26,667 nt of DNA, from the IMG/VR virus record IMGVR_UViG_3300047560_000182, positions 1 through 26,667 of that record. One strand, written 5' to 3'. Each line of letters starts with the position of its first letter. The stretch's first letter is position 1. The position numbers and the translations under genes were made by a program. This DNA comes from a virus. The notes beneath the pieces were generated by a model, which was not told the origin of the DNA, did not search any database, and worked only from the letters and a program-made list of their open reading frames with translations. Below, in pieces: positions 18,201-23,948 of this stretch.

Positions 18201-21200
18201 CTTTTTATGTCAAGTTCATTTCCAACGGTTAAGTTTTTCATATTTTGTTTTTGATATGAACCCTGCATAGACGTAATCTTCTCGCCACCAACCTCTATTT
18301 CATCTTGTAAACCAAGTTCTCCTCTTAGTGGCACATCTGATTTTTTAGGAACCGCTATTCTATTGCCTTGTCCACCACGTCCGTCATCTGGAGAAAATAC
18401 TGCATATGTAGTTGTTTTTAATAAATTGTCTACAGCGCTTCTAAGCGTTGTGTCTGCTTGGTCAATTCTGGCGTTTGCTTTTCCAACAGCATCATAAAAA
18501 TCTGCTTCTCCAAAGTTTTCTGGAAGTTTACTAATCTCATCAGCAATTAATCCACCATAGTTATCCATGCTTGATTGAAGTTGCGCCATGGTTTCTGGAT
18601 TGTTCATTGCCTCCTCTAGTGTTATACCTTGAAGTCTTGCCCATTCTTGATAAATAGGAGATAATGTTTTTCCAGCATCAGTACCAGTGAATAGATCCAT
18701 GATCTCGCCCTTTGGCATTGCAAAGTTTCCACCTTCTGCTCTGGTGTTTGCTTCCTTTGGCATAATAAATCCAAAACTGCTCATCTCATAGGCTCTGCCT
18801 CCACCAGTTGCAGCAGAAGAAAGTGCTTTTGACAAACTGGTATCTGTTCTCTTGCCAGTAGAAGAAACTCTTTGTGACTGGGTAGCAAGTCTTGCTAATT
18901 CATCTGGATCACTGATTTCTTCCCCGTGATCTGCTCCATGAGCAAACACATATTCTCTATCGCCAAATTTTGTAGCAGATGTTCCGTGATATTGTTCTCT
19001 AAATGATCCACCTGTAACTGCATCTGTTTGCTTTGTAATGTTTTCAATTGCACTTGCTGTAACAGTTTCTAGCCCTTGAACAGACTCTGCAAACATTGAC
19101 TTTAGTCTTTCAGCAAATTCTGGTCCAACACGATCTACTGCCTTTGTTAGTTCATCTGACAAAAGTTTTGCTACCGCTGATTGTGATTTTGCATTTGGTG
19201 CCATTGCTGAAATTGCTGCAACAAAGTCTTCCCTGCTCATTCCCATAAGTTCTGATGCTGTTTGTCTTGCACCTTCGCCAAGAGTTCCACCATTATATTT
19301 TTTAAAGTTATTATTCATAAGTGCAGAAAGCATTGCTTGTCCTTCTGGACTTTGTGCAATTCCTGCTGGAACTACTGCTTCGCCTGGAGTAAGCATTGCT
19401 GGAACAGTGTCTTTGTTTCCTGTTCCAGGAACACTTATAATTCCCTCAGCATACTTTGGAAGACCTGATACGGCGCCTGCTGCGCCTGGTACTGCATTAA
19501 ATAATCCTGGTGATCCTGAAGCAAGTGCTCGTGCTTGTGACGCAGCATTTGAGTATGCACCTGCTAGGGCATCAAGGGATGCCTTCTCTACATTAAATGT
19601 TGAAATGAGTTCTTGGTGTGCACCATGGAGTGCCTGTGATTGTGCAAGGTTGTCAATTTCTGCTTGTGTTAAATAATCAAACCCTCCACCCAAAACATTA
19701 TTTTGACCATTAAGTTTAGCCATTCCACCACGAAGCATTCCAAAGAACTTAACAAGGTTCGCTGCACCGTTAGCAATAAGACCAATAGTCATAAGTGCTA
19801 CTGGAGCAATACCGCCAAGAACTGCAATAAACCCAACAACAAATTTCTTTGTTCCTTCAGACAGGTTGTTAAACTTTTCTAGAATCTTTCCAGCAAACTG
19901 AACTACTGGAGTTACTGCTTCAAGGAATGCCTTACCAATTGGAATCAATTGTAATTTAAGGTTTTCAAGTTGCTTCTGGAACTTTACACCAACAGCATTT
20001 TCAACCTTGCCTAATTCTCGCTCAGACAGGATTGCTAACTCTTCAACAGATGCTCCTGCAAGTTGGAATGTCTTACTTGCCTGAGAACCTTCCTTTGTAA
20101 TGTTTTGGAATAATGTAGAAATACGAGCAAACTGGAACTTACCAAATAGTTGTTCAATTGCTCTTGATCTTTCAAGTGGTGCGAGTGTATCTAACGCTCT
20201 TGCAAATCCTACTACAGTTCCCTTTAGGTCCCCTGCGTTTGCTTCAACAATTCCTTTAATATTAATTCCAAGGCTTGCCAACATTTCTGCTGCTTTCTTG
20301 GATGGATTGATCATAGACGCAAGACCAGATTTAAGTGCGTTAGCGCCTTCAGATGCGTTGATTCCGCCCTCCTTCATTGCAGTCATAAAGAATGCAAGAT
20401 CTTCTACGGAACCACCAAGTTGCTTTACAACTGGTGCAGCCTTTGGAATTGCTGTTGTTAAATCTGAAATTGAAAGTACTGTCTGGTTTTCAACTGCGTT
20501 AAGGAAGTTGATCTTCTTTGCTAATTCTTCAGCAGAAATACCAAACGCATTTTGTAATGAAATTGTTGTCTCTAATGCTTCTTGTTGTGTTACCTGTCCA
20601 AGTACTGCAAGTTTGGTAGCGTTTGTAACCTGTGCTTGAAGTGCTCCACCTGTAAGACCCATCGCAGCAGCCTCTGCTGCCATATTCATTGTATCTACTG
20701 CTGCAACGCCAAACTTTGTAAATTCTTTTGCAAGTAACTGAATATCTGCAATTGCTTTATCTGTATCAGATACGCTGGTAAGCATATCTCCATAAACTCT
20801 TGAGAACTTTACAGTTGCCTGTTCCATTTCTCTGAATGACTTAGCAGCAACTGATCCAAGCATAGATAAAGGAATAGTCAGACCAACCATCAACTGGCGA
20901 CCTGCCCACTGAGTATTCTTACCAAAGTTAAGAAGTTGTGTTGATCCCTGCTTAATTAACTGGTTAAAGAATTGCTGTCTTTGTGCAGCCATCTGTGTAC
21001 GAGTTGCATAATCTGCATACTCTCCATTGACCATCTTAAGATGCTTTGGAACTACCTGCAAAACCTTAACTAATTCACCATTGGCATTTGTTAATTGGAT
21101 ATACTGTGTTTGTAGAGACTTTACTCTATCTTTCATTGCACGATTAAGAATGTCTTTTTCTTGTGCAAATGCTCCCTTTAATGTTTTGCTATTGAGGGTT

Positions 21201-21496
21201 GCTGCAGCAGCAGTGTACTTAAAGTACTGCGACATGCTGAGTTTGTTCTTTTCTAGGGCATCAGTGAACGCAGATGTGCTAGAAACGATATTACGTTGAG
21301 ACGCAACAAACTTGCCAGTCGAATTAATTGACTGGACAAGTTGTGCGTTTAGACCTTTTTGAGCGTTAGCAGCAGCAAGGTTTCCTTCTGTTAAAGCCTG
21401 ATTAAACTTGCTCAGGCCAGCCTGAAGTTGTCTTAACTGTGCAAGGGCGTCGGCAGTATCAAAATGTATACCAATATTAGCGTTTACATCTGACAC
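12251..21496 (-). CDS. Tail tape measure protein
   Basis: A 3081-aa protein that sets tail length and is ejected with the DNA. The start is a GTG at 21496 with GGGGTG upstream. Regions: residues 1-200 helical; about 220-480, a TP901-type tape measure core (FREMEQATVKFSRVYGDM to QLFGKFQFARISTLF); about 549-580 and 1549-1600, hydrophobic Gly/Ala segments that could cross the host membrane; about 832-1070, a soluble insertion beginning YHGTSATKFGDREYVF; about 1235-1465, Ala/Lys/Glu/Gln-rich coiled coil; about 2545-2845, a Gln-rich coiled coil with two NxTRPI repeats; and a C-terminus ending with SVYNYSLTVNAKSD. The motif DTVPAMLTPGE occurs at residues 696 and 3003. At about 0.15 nm per residue the tail would be around 460 nm. 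No peptidase or muramidase motif is obvious. Confidence 0.95.
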   Translation of the reverse strand: MSDVNANIGIHFDTADALAQLRQLQAGLSKFNQALTEGNLAAANAQKGLNAQLVQSINSTGKFVASQRNIVSSTSAFTDALEKNKLSMSQYFKYTAAAATLNSKTLKGAFAQEKDILNRAMKDRVKSLQTQYIQLTNANGELVKVLQVVPKHLKMVNGEYADYATRTQMAAQRQQFFNQLIKQGSTQLLNFGKNTQWAGRQLMVGLTIPLSMLGSVAAKSFREMEQATVKFSRVYGDMLTSVSDTDKAIADIQLLAKEFTKFGVAAVDTMNMAAEAAAMGLTGGALQAQVTNATKLAVLGQVTQQEALETTISLQNAFGISAEELAKKINFLNAVENQTVLSISDLTTAIPKAAPVVKQLGGSVEDLAFFMTAMKEGGINASEGANALKSGLASMINPSKKAAEMLASLGINIKGIVEANAGDLKGTVVGFARALDTLAPLERSRAIEQLFGKFQFARISTLFQNITKEGSQASKTFQLAGASVEELAILSERELGKVENAVGVKFQKQLENLKLQLIPIGKAFLEAVTPVVQFAGKILEKFNNLSEGTKKFVVGFIAVLGGIAPVALMTIGLIANGAANLVKFFGMLRGGMAKLNGQNNVLGGGFDYLTQAEIDNLAQSQALHGAHQELISTFNVEKASLDALAGAYSNAASQARALASGSPGLFNAVPGAAGAVSGLPKYAEGIISVPGTGNKDTVPAMLTPGEAVVPAGIAQSPEGQAMLSALMNNNFKKYNGGTLGEGARQTASELMGMSREDFVAAISAMAPNAKSQSAVAKLLSDELTKAVDRVGPEFAERLKSMFAESVQGLETVTASAIENITKQTDAVTGGSFREQYHGTSATKFGDREYVFAHGADHGEEISDPDELARLATQSQRVSSTGKRTDTSLSKALSSAATGGGRAYEMSSFGFIMPKEANTRAEGGNFAMPKGEIMDLFTGTDAGKTLSPIYQEWARLQGITLEEAMNNPETMAQLQSSMDNYGGLIADEISKLPENFGEADFYDAVGKANARIDQADTTLRSAVDNLLKTTTYAVFSPDDGRGGQGNRIAVPKKSDVPLRGELGLQDEIEVGGEKITSMQGSYQKQNMKNLTVGNELDIKRAAQHGEAVGSALFDGLRGPNGTAAQSPSKKGIEAGREVVDGLVIGMQEGEGSVRSQASKLGGATIPTAADTASRVDKMDLTNKAFYDDLNTPELQYDRQVLKSQDRQRRKLGASRTVDAAYLGQNVIEEKSAMGISANVTINAEQQKADQLMLEAAKAEQTAARLRIEQAKWEDVGLQNAGKNAQSSKNAEELKALADEAELKAAKLRIKAAEAAYAAAKESAKSKKSAEKLSAAQTNNVKQVQNASNNAEATAAASVDVLESQQQTAKAQDQINNAKQQEIISSNEIAQTTERQSNSLITNEELINATQNSLRDSAENADQLNAAEEEAIKDAQKEAALNDQINAEKEKQRLLLSQYNAKLAAEAAAPVVPAGSQTGNMIPSTALSSVDAYEEAATYTRDSKGSVLIDPETGAPTTLSQKQLTKKKRGMRREKVGKFSGKASGALGTAAMVAGMAGAPPKVTAALGTAATVAQFAPMLAGMGPVGWAAAGIMAVGAGAYMLNKHFNKMAAEAAKFAISTSATRESMKKMGELTGKVGASEIMDRRRKGSQYGKYTESFKVQDTFGKKFMGSDLGKEYKKTFKENLAKYGDKQAADDLALKLAAQVADGVLTGPQAESIAASLGLALKNQKVEMQVSGKMRMLLGPNGENLEKEPLKSRVGLIVQGRMRSEKQLKTIEEKKSNGESVRKDIAALAAFNINNLELATMQADAVEHEYQTAKKKLESEIASTTNLQKKLKLQDELNTLNDTNAANTEVMNGQILRQLAMAENDFSKFYSDSVWGGQAMREDAYFDASRATVESAYKGTDQEKAAEKFLNKTKDLEENATTGTYNATTGTYQKNGLGTARAGQAFQAKMELLVGSKVLNPTEATEMMNLFSGRLDKLDFLLNVGIKTQGIAKTKELMGMFSGFTKKKIATEMIQQIILTKKNPAEFDATMEALKKMQSLNGTTIDFELLVSTVGLKGVETIQKQIEDIEKLKDDQVKKEGKNAKITTAEASAADPRLAPMLKQLEGNKDMWDKYNALTADQQAEWLQNLAVTYASEANLNEEQLRAEAELSATQAMMADEEFWGVSTTSQAYIDAKNALIESYMKTDAATRAYTKNVIGGSLNIPSLDAPPPPGSAEKGNRDTTYDDILTRLRNVRLAAINAAGGFAELKKAMAKTGIKAIKDQFNGLEQQMIKTGKTAQFTEYLAGLDQETLNKFGKAATKAGVDPNTGKKKKGVKKGDFVLNDKGKLMEQGFNKAIAGDYNKAQLLTVQANKQEIAARTKLVALGYNQADIQTMLADENYRTLIATGKITQKELETNAALTAQARIRSKISALFQTGQEATDAARNQKRIPEVVSMMQQAGVSAEGIREALADPAMLDQLITGMDNFATMGEDAKNQFNQALGFIDEIPDRKIIELVFTQTDAQKKIAGADAAAEMFDAYKMIDENTLKNKEGNTYASLQVKMDDLNNQSKIAQDAINITQSKIDGMQQEVDKMQRDVETNFTRPIEQRQRSIDKLNRTAEMNYTRPIQALQDRSAILSHDLDVMNHAAEAINEKYDKQQEALSKVQEINQRIIEQQQQQLGLADALSRGDIAAAAKAAQDMRASQASAFGQNAQQALQQARQNELGAQRGGVTGKSQKDIQEEQWQISQQVYNLELGKAAIDKQILSIQDEIYNLEQGRQAALDAIQVKTDAIAKIQYGTLLDQQNALKAITDQVLPLQQQSDILFKMIADNDKNRIIQGATRQQWLDIKSAAEATEKLAKGDLAKALGVVGDVSKPIATAWGDIKTAYDAIKSKSIEITQYVKTIQAPMPAGANTTPSTVPTPKVVNTDVANSAAKTAAIEAANKALATANDHMATAKRLEFAVGQHAARAMQADAQKEIDTANAALAQANAMSAGGLVPKYFAKGGFAIGTDTVPAMLTPGEFVMSRYAVNNHGVDTMRAINAGASVGDSVYNYSLTVNAKSDSSADDIARTVMAQIKQIDAQRIRGVRV
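12468..12491 (-). repeat. Copy B of a 24-base exact repeat in the tape measure gene
   Basis: These 24 bases are identical to 19389-19412, 6.9 kb away and in the same orientation. They encode the DTVPAML part of the DTVPAMLTPGE motif near the C-terminus of the tape measure protein (Asp at residue 3003). Flanking codons for the same amino acids differ, so the match is partly protein-level conservation and partly retained DNA identity. Confidence 0.8.
19389..19412 (-). repeat. Copy A of a 24-base exact repeat in the tape measure gene
   Basis: Identical to 12468-12491. It encodes the first DTVPAMLTPGE motif of the tape measure protein (Asp at residue 696), preceded by a Gly/Pro-rich stretch. The Gly-Pro-rich surroundings (KYAEGIISVPGTGNK) and the FAKGGFAIGT before copy B suggest that a larger module was duplicated. 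Confidence 0.8.
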
Positions 21497-21524
21497 TTTT
21501 CATAACACCCCGTTTTCTTATTTT

Positions 21525-21845
21525 TTATTTTCCAGCAAGCAGTGCTGATGGATCTGCAAGTTGGATTCCAGATGCTGCATCAATTACTGCATAGACTGTT
21601 GGCAAATCAATATTATCTTCTAGTTCTTCTCTTGTTACTGGCTCCTTGACATATTGCTTAAATGCAATTTCAACGCAGTCCATGAGGACATCCATTGACT
21701 CGTCATTATCTTCTGCAACTGCAGTAAGATCAGCAAAGCGCTTCATAAAAGGCTTAAGCAAAGAGATCTTGAGTGGTCTAACATCAATAGATGTTCCATC
21801 AAGTAATGTGATTGTTTTTACTGCTGATTCTGTCTTTTCTGACAT
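21525..21845 (-). CDS. Tail assembly chaperone, short paralogue (G-like)
   Basis: A 106-aa protein that aligns over residues 12-94 with residues 11-93 of the upstream 227-aa chaperone, about one third identical by eye (shared LLDGT/LIDGT, PLKI, LKxFM, EDxID, TxYxV, GI). It therefore corresponds to the G domain of the lambda G/GT chaperones, which bind the tape measure protein and recruit tail tube subunits. It lacks the second (T) domain. It lies directly upstream of the tape measure gene. The ATG at 21845 has a strong GGAGGA ribosome site, and an extended -10 promoter lies at 21872-21880. No slippery heptamer with a following open frame of useful length is seen at its end, so frameshifting into a T domain is unlikely. 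Confidence 0.78.
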   Translation of the reverse strand: MSEKTESAVKTITLLDGTSIDVRPLKISLLKPFMKRFADLTAVAEDNDESMDVLMDCVEIAFKQYVKEPVTREELEDNIDLPTVYAVIDAASGIQLADPSALLAGK

Positions 21846-21871
21846 TATTCCTCCATTAGGTTAGTTAGTTA

Positions 21872-21880
21872 ATTATACCA
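21872..21880 (-). promoter_or_regulatory. Extended -10 promoter, TGGTATAAT
   Basis: A perfect TGnTATAAT on the minus strand in the 51-base gap between the two chaperone genes, directly after a hairpin at 21883-21906. Transcription would start about 20 bases upstream of the GTC-preceding ATG at 21845, giving a short leader that contains GGAGGA. No -35 box is seen. TAAC units are repeated just downstream (TAACTAACTAACC), of unknown meaning. Confidence 0.62.
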
Positions 21881-21882
21881 TA

Positions 21883-21906
21883 GGCAGGCCTTTGATTTAG
21901 CCTACC
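21883..21906 (-). terminator. Hairpin across the stop codon of the long chaperone gene
   Basis: On the minus strand GGTAGGC pairs with GCCTGCC (7 bp, one G-U pair) around a 10-base loop that contains the TAA stop codon of the long chaperone gene. No U-tract follows, so it may be a weak terminator, an RNA-stability element or a processing site rather than a classical terminator. An extended -10 promoter follows within 3 bases. Confidence 0.4.
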
Positions 21907-22580
21907 CTTTCGTATTCCAGACCCATCCCAATACCAAATCCAGCCTTTTGTGCATTAACTCCTTGTAGTGCAACAATGTCGTTAGCGTTGGCTGCTTGGC
22001 CTTTACTAAATACCCTGGCTTTCATTTCTTCCCAAGCATTTTCCTTGCCTGTATTTTTGTCTAGATCTACTCCCTGCATTGCTGCAAGAAACTTTTTATG
22101 GGCATAATCCTCTTCACGCTTTATATTTAAAATTGCAGTTAACTCCTGCATAGACAAAGATCTTTCTAGTTCATCAAAGTCTTTCCAGATACCAAGCAAG
22201 AAAACTTCAGACTCTAATTTAGCAAGGTCTAACTCTTCCCAACTCTTGCCACCTTTGACTGCCTGGTCCTTCACACTTTCATCTTGCTTCTCATCAATCT
22301 TGATTCCTGCAGAATATTCTAAAACTGAATATATAGTCTTTATATCAATTGAGTCCTCAAACACTTCTAGGTCTTTTGATATTTCTGGACAAAACTGCTT
22401 CATGCATATCATTGCACATTCTGACAGTGCTGTTATTGCCTCAATGTCTCCCTGGGCTTTTTTGACATCATCAAACTTGCCCATGAACTGTTTTAGATAT
22501 TTTATTTTTAATGGAGAAATCTCAAGTTCTGTGCCATCGATTAGATGCACAGTCCCAATTTGATAGATTTCCGTAGCCAT
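21897..22580 (-). CDS. Tail assembly chaperone, long paralogue (G and T domains in one frame)
   Basis: A 227-aa protein. Residues 1-95 are the G-like domain shared with the 106-aa gene downstream. After a charged linker (about 96-112), residues 113-227 contain SWEELDLAKLESEV and the segment ILNIKREEDYAHKKFLAAMQ with VDLDK, typical of the second part of chaperones from Gram-positive phages. It is thus equivalent to the GT fusion, but made without a frameshift. It should bind the tape measure and help tail tube assembly. It lies between the major tail protein and the short paralogue, the usual place. There is no Shine-Dalgarno site before the ATG at 22580; instead an extended -10 promoter ends 7 bases upstream, so the transcript may be leaderless. 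Confidence 0.8.
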   Translation of the reverse strand: MATEIYQIGTVHLIDGTELEISPLKIKYLKQFMGKFDDVKKAQGDIEAITALSECAMICMKQFCPEISKDLEVFEDSIDIKTIYSVLEYSAGIKIDEKQDESVKDQAVKGGKSWEELDLAKLESEVFLLGIWKDFDELERSLSMQELTAILNIKREEDYAHKKFLAAMQGVDLDKNTGKENAWEEMKARVFSKGQAANANDIVALQGVNAQKAGFGIGMGLEYERVG

Positions 22581-22587
22581 ATATATA

Positions 22588-22596
22588 AGTATACCA
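22588..22596 (-). promoter_or_regulatory. Extended -10 promoter, TGGTATACT, leaderless
   Basis: TGGTATACT on the minus strand. The last base of TATACT is at 22588, 8 positions before the A of the ATG at 22580, so transcription should start at or within a base or two of the start codon. The region between has no purine-rich ribosome site. The strong hairpin terminator at 22602-22628 ends 5 bases upstream of the element. No -35 box is seen. Confidence 0.6.
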
Positions 22597-22601
22597 AATA
22601 G

Positions 22602-22628
22602 AAAAACCCAGTCCGAAGACTGGGCTTT
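22602..22628 (-). terminator. Rho-independent terminator after the major tail protein gene
   Basis: On the minus strand CCCAGTC and GACTGGG form a 7-bp stem (22607-22624) closed by a TTCG loop, the C(UUCG)G type that is extra stable in RNA, followed by five T residues. It lies 18 bases after the major tail protein stop codon and should end that abundant transcript before the chaperone genes. The flanking A-run on the other side could allow it to work in both directions, but no plus-strand gene is present. Confidence 0.85.
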
Positions 22629-22646
22629 CCATATTATTAAATTGTA

Positions 22647-23297
22647 TTAGACTGCTGCTGGAATGGTGCGATCAACGATCTTACCATATGATGCAGAGTC
22701 ATTTGGAAGGAGACGGAATGAAACTTCAAACATTGTTGCTTCATCACGCTTTGCTGATACTGTAACATTTTCAATTGAAAGTGCACGGTATGCAACATAG
22801 ATTCTTTCCAATTCTGATCCAATTGCACAGTCACCTGTACCTGGACCTACTGCAACCAAACCACGCTCGACTGGGCATTCGCCAATGTCTCCTGCAGAAA
22901 GGTTAAGTGATGGGCCAACATTTAGCACGTTAGTAAGATCTGAGTTCTTACCAGCGAGTGAGAACAGAAGGTTCTCAAGTGTTGACTCAGCGAATGTGGT
23001 CTTAAGTGAGACCTGCATTCCCTGCTTGTACAACTTAGCAACGTCAAGAACCTGGTCAACCTTAACTTCACCGAAGTCTGGTTGGAACTGGATTTCAAGA
23101 CCATTGCTTGTGTAACCTACGTTACGGAAGTCTGCATCATTCGTAAGTGTCTTACGGAATGATTCACCGTCCACGTATGTTGGAAGATCTGCTTCTGTTA
23201 GAACGCTAGATGCTCCATCTGCTACTGGTTCGTATGTAAAAAGTGCTGCAGCACCAACGATGATGTTGTTGCTAGTACCTCTTGTATATTCTGCCAT
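22647..23297 (-). CDS. Major tail protein (tail tube)
   Basis: A 216-aa beta-rich protein with the composition of a tail tube subunit. Recognisable parts are the N-terminus AEYTRGTSNNIIVGAAALF, a central SNGLEIQFQPDFGEVKVDQV, a helix around residues 98-112 (AESTLENLLFSLAG), and C-terminal strands IENVTVSAKRDEATMFEVSF. It sits between the tail terminator and the chaperone genes, which is the conserved position. It has its own extended -10 promoter (23351-23359) upstream, a GAGGTG ribosome site and a strong terminator downstream, forming a one-gene unit, as expected for the most abundant tail protein. The codons look optimised in the same way as the capsid end. The call combines position, composition and expression signals. 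Confidence 0.83.
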   Translation of the reverse strand: MAEYTRGTSNNIIVGAAALFTYEPVADGASSVLTEADLPTYVDGESFRKTLTNDADFRNVGYTSNGLEIQFQPDFGEVKVDQVLDVAKLYKQGMQVSLKTTFAESTLENLLFSLAGKNSDLTNVLNVGPSLNLSAGDIGECPVERGLVAVGPGTGDCAIGSELERIYVAYRALSIENVTVSAKRDEATMFEVSFRLLPNDSASYGKIVDRTIPAAV

Positions 23298-23331
23298 AGT
23301 TTGTTCACCTCTTTTTTCTTATGGAATAAAG

Positions 23332-23362
23332 GGCTGTTTCCTCGTTTATAAGTATAACAGCC
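23332..23362 (-). terminator. Hairpin with a promoter in its loop, before the major tail protein gene
   Basis: GGCTGTT and AACAGCC can pair (7 bp) around a 17-base loop. On the minus strand CTTTATT follows; on the plus strand TTTTTAATT follows, so a terminator in either direction is possible. The loop contains most of the -10 element at 23351-23359. Transcripts from that promoter start within the loop and carry only one arm, so only read-through RNA could fold this hairpin. Confidence 0.45.
23351..23359 (-). promoter_or_regulatory. Extended -10 promoter, TGTTATACT, for the major tail protein
   Basis: TGTTATACT on the minus strand, just after the stop codon of the tail terminator gene. The predicted start is near 23344, about 47 bases before the ATG at 23297, so the leader is the longest of the promoters seen here and contains GAGGTG. 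The following TATA makes TATACTTATA, shared with the promoter at 22588. No -35 box is seen. Confidence 0.62.
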
Positions 23363-23369
23363 TTTTTAA

Positions 23370-23948
23370 TTATTTAGAAGATATTTCCGTATCCTGATGG
23401 TAGTCAAAATCAATAATAATCTTATTACCGCCATATGTTCTGGCTGTACCAAAATCAATAATGTCTCTGACCTCTTCCAGTTGGTAGATCTTGAACCTAT
23501 GAAAGTAAAACTTGCAAGTTAGGTCTCCTGATGGGCTTGGAATGACCCTTCCCATTGTCCAATTATTTATTTCTTCTGCTGTTTCATCTTCTCTATCCAT
23601 TAAGCGTAAAACGGCTTCCTGAATCTGAACCATGTTGTTTGTAACATCTTGCTGTGTTGCATAAAAATAATAGAGAGCCTGCTCTGTTTTTATGTGTGGG
23701 AATGGACTTCTTCTCATTCTAAACATTCTGTCGTAAACCGCCAAGATGCCATTATATGGAACTCTCTGAGATGTTGGTTTTCCATTTATGTCAAGTGCAT
23801 CTATGACCATCCATTGCTCTGTAAGGTCGTCAATAGCGTTAGGCTTTACTGGGAAAAATGGGATTGCGTTCCCTGTATTTCCAAAGATCTTTTCTTGTAA
23901 GTATTTGTTTACCCATAGCATTGGAGTATTTAAAGTTGTTTCTGACAT
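23370..23948 (-). CDS. Tail terminator / tail completion protein
   Basis: A 192-aa protein directly upstream of the major tail protein gene, the usual place of the tail terminator that caps the tail tube and joins it to the head. It starts with MSETTLNTPMLWVNKYL; the middle has an alternating strand-helix pattern (WMVIDALDINGKPTSQRVPY, then HIKTEQALYYFYATQQD and a helix MVQIQEAVLRLMDRED), and the end is beta-like (FYFHRFKIYQLEEVRDIIDF). It begins in a TAATG junction with the gp10-like gene. I recognise the arrangement rather than specific residues, so the role rests largely on gene order. Confidence 0.65.
   Translation of the reverse strand: MSETTLNTPMLWVNKYLQEKIFGNTGNAIPFFPVKPNAIDDLTEQWMVIDALDINGKPTSQRVPYNGILAVYDRMFRMRRSPFPHIKTEQALYYFYATQQDVTNNMVQIQEAVLRLMDREDETAEEINNWTMGRVIPSPSGDLTCKFYFHRFKIYQLEEVRDIIDFGTARTYGGNKIIIDFDYHQDTEISSK

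Noticed and set aside
20100-20639. A 179-codon open frame on the plus strand inside the tape measure gene, and similar plus-strand frames elsewhere
   Set aside because: It lies antisense to well-supported codons of the tape measure, has no ribosome site worth noting, no domain and a composition expected from the complement of Ala/Thr/Leu-rich coding sequence. All real genes are on the other strand.
21497-21540. A possible -1 or +1 frameshift at the end of the short chaperone (GGAAAATAAAAAAT)
   Set aside because: The A-rich stretch looks slippery, but both shifted frames end after a few to about 15 codons and encode no T-like domain; the T region already lies in the long paralogue.
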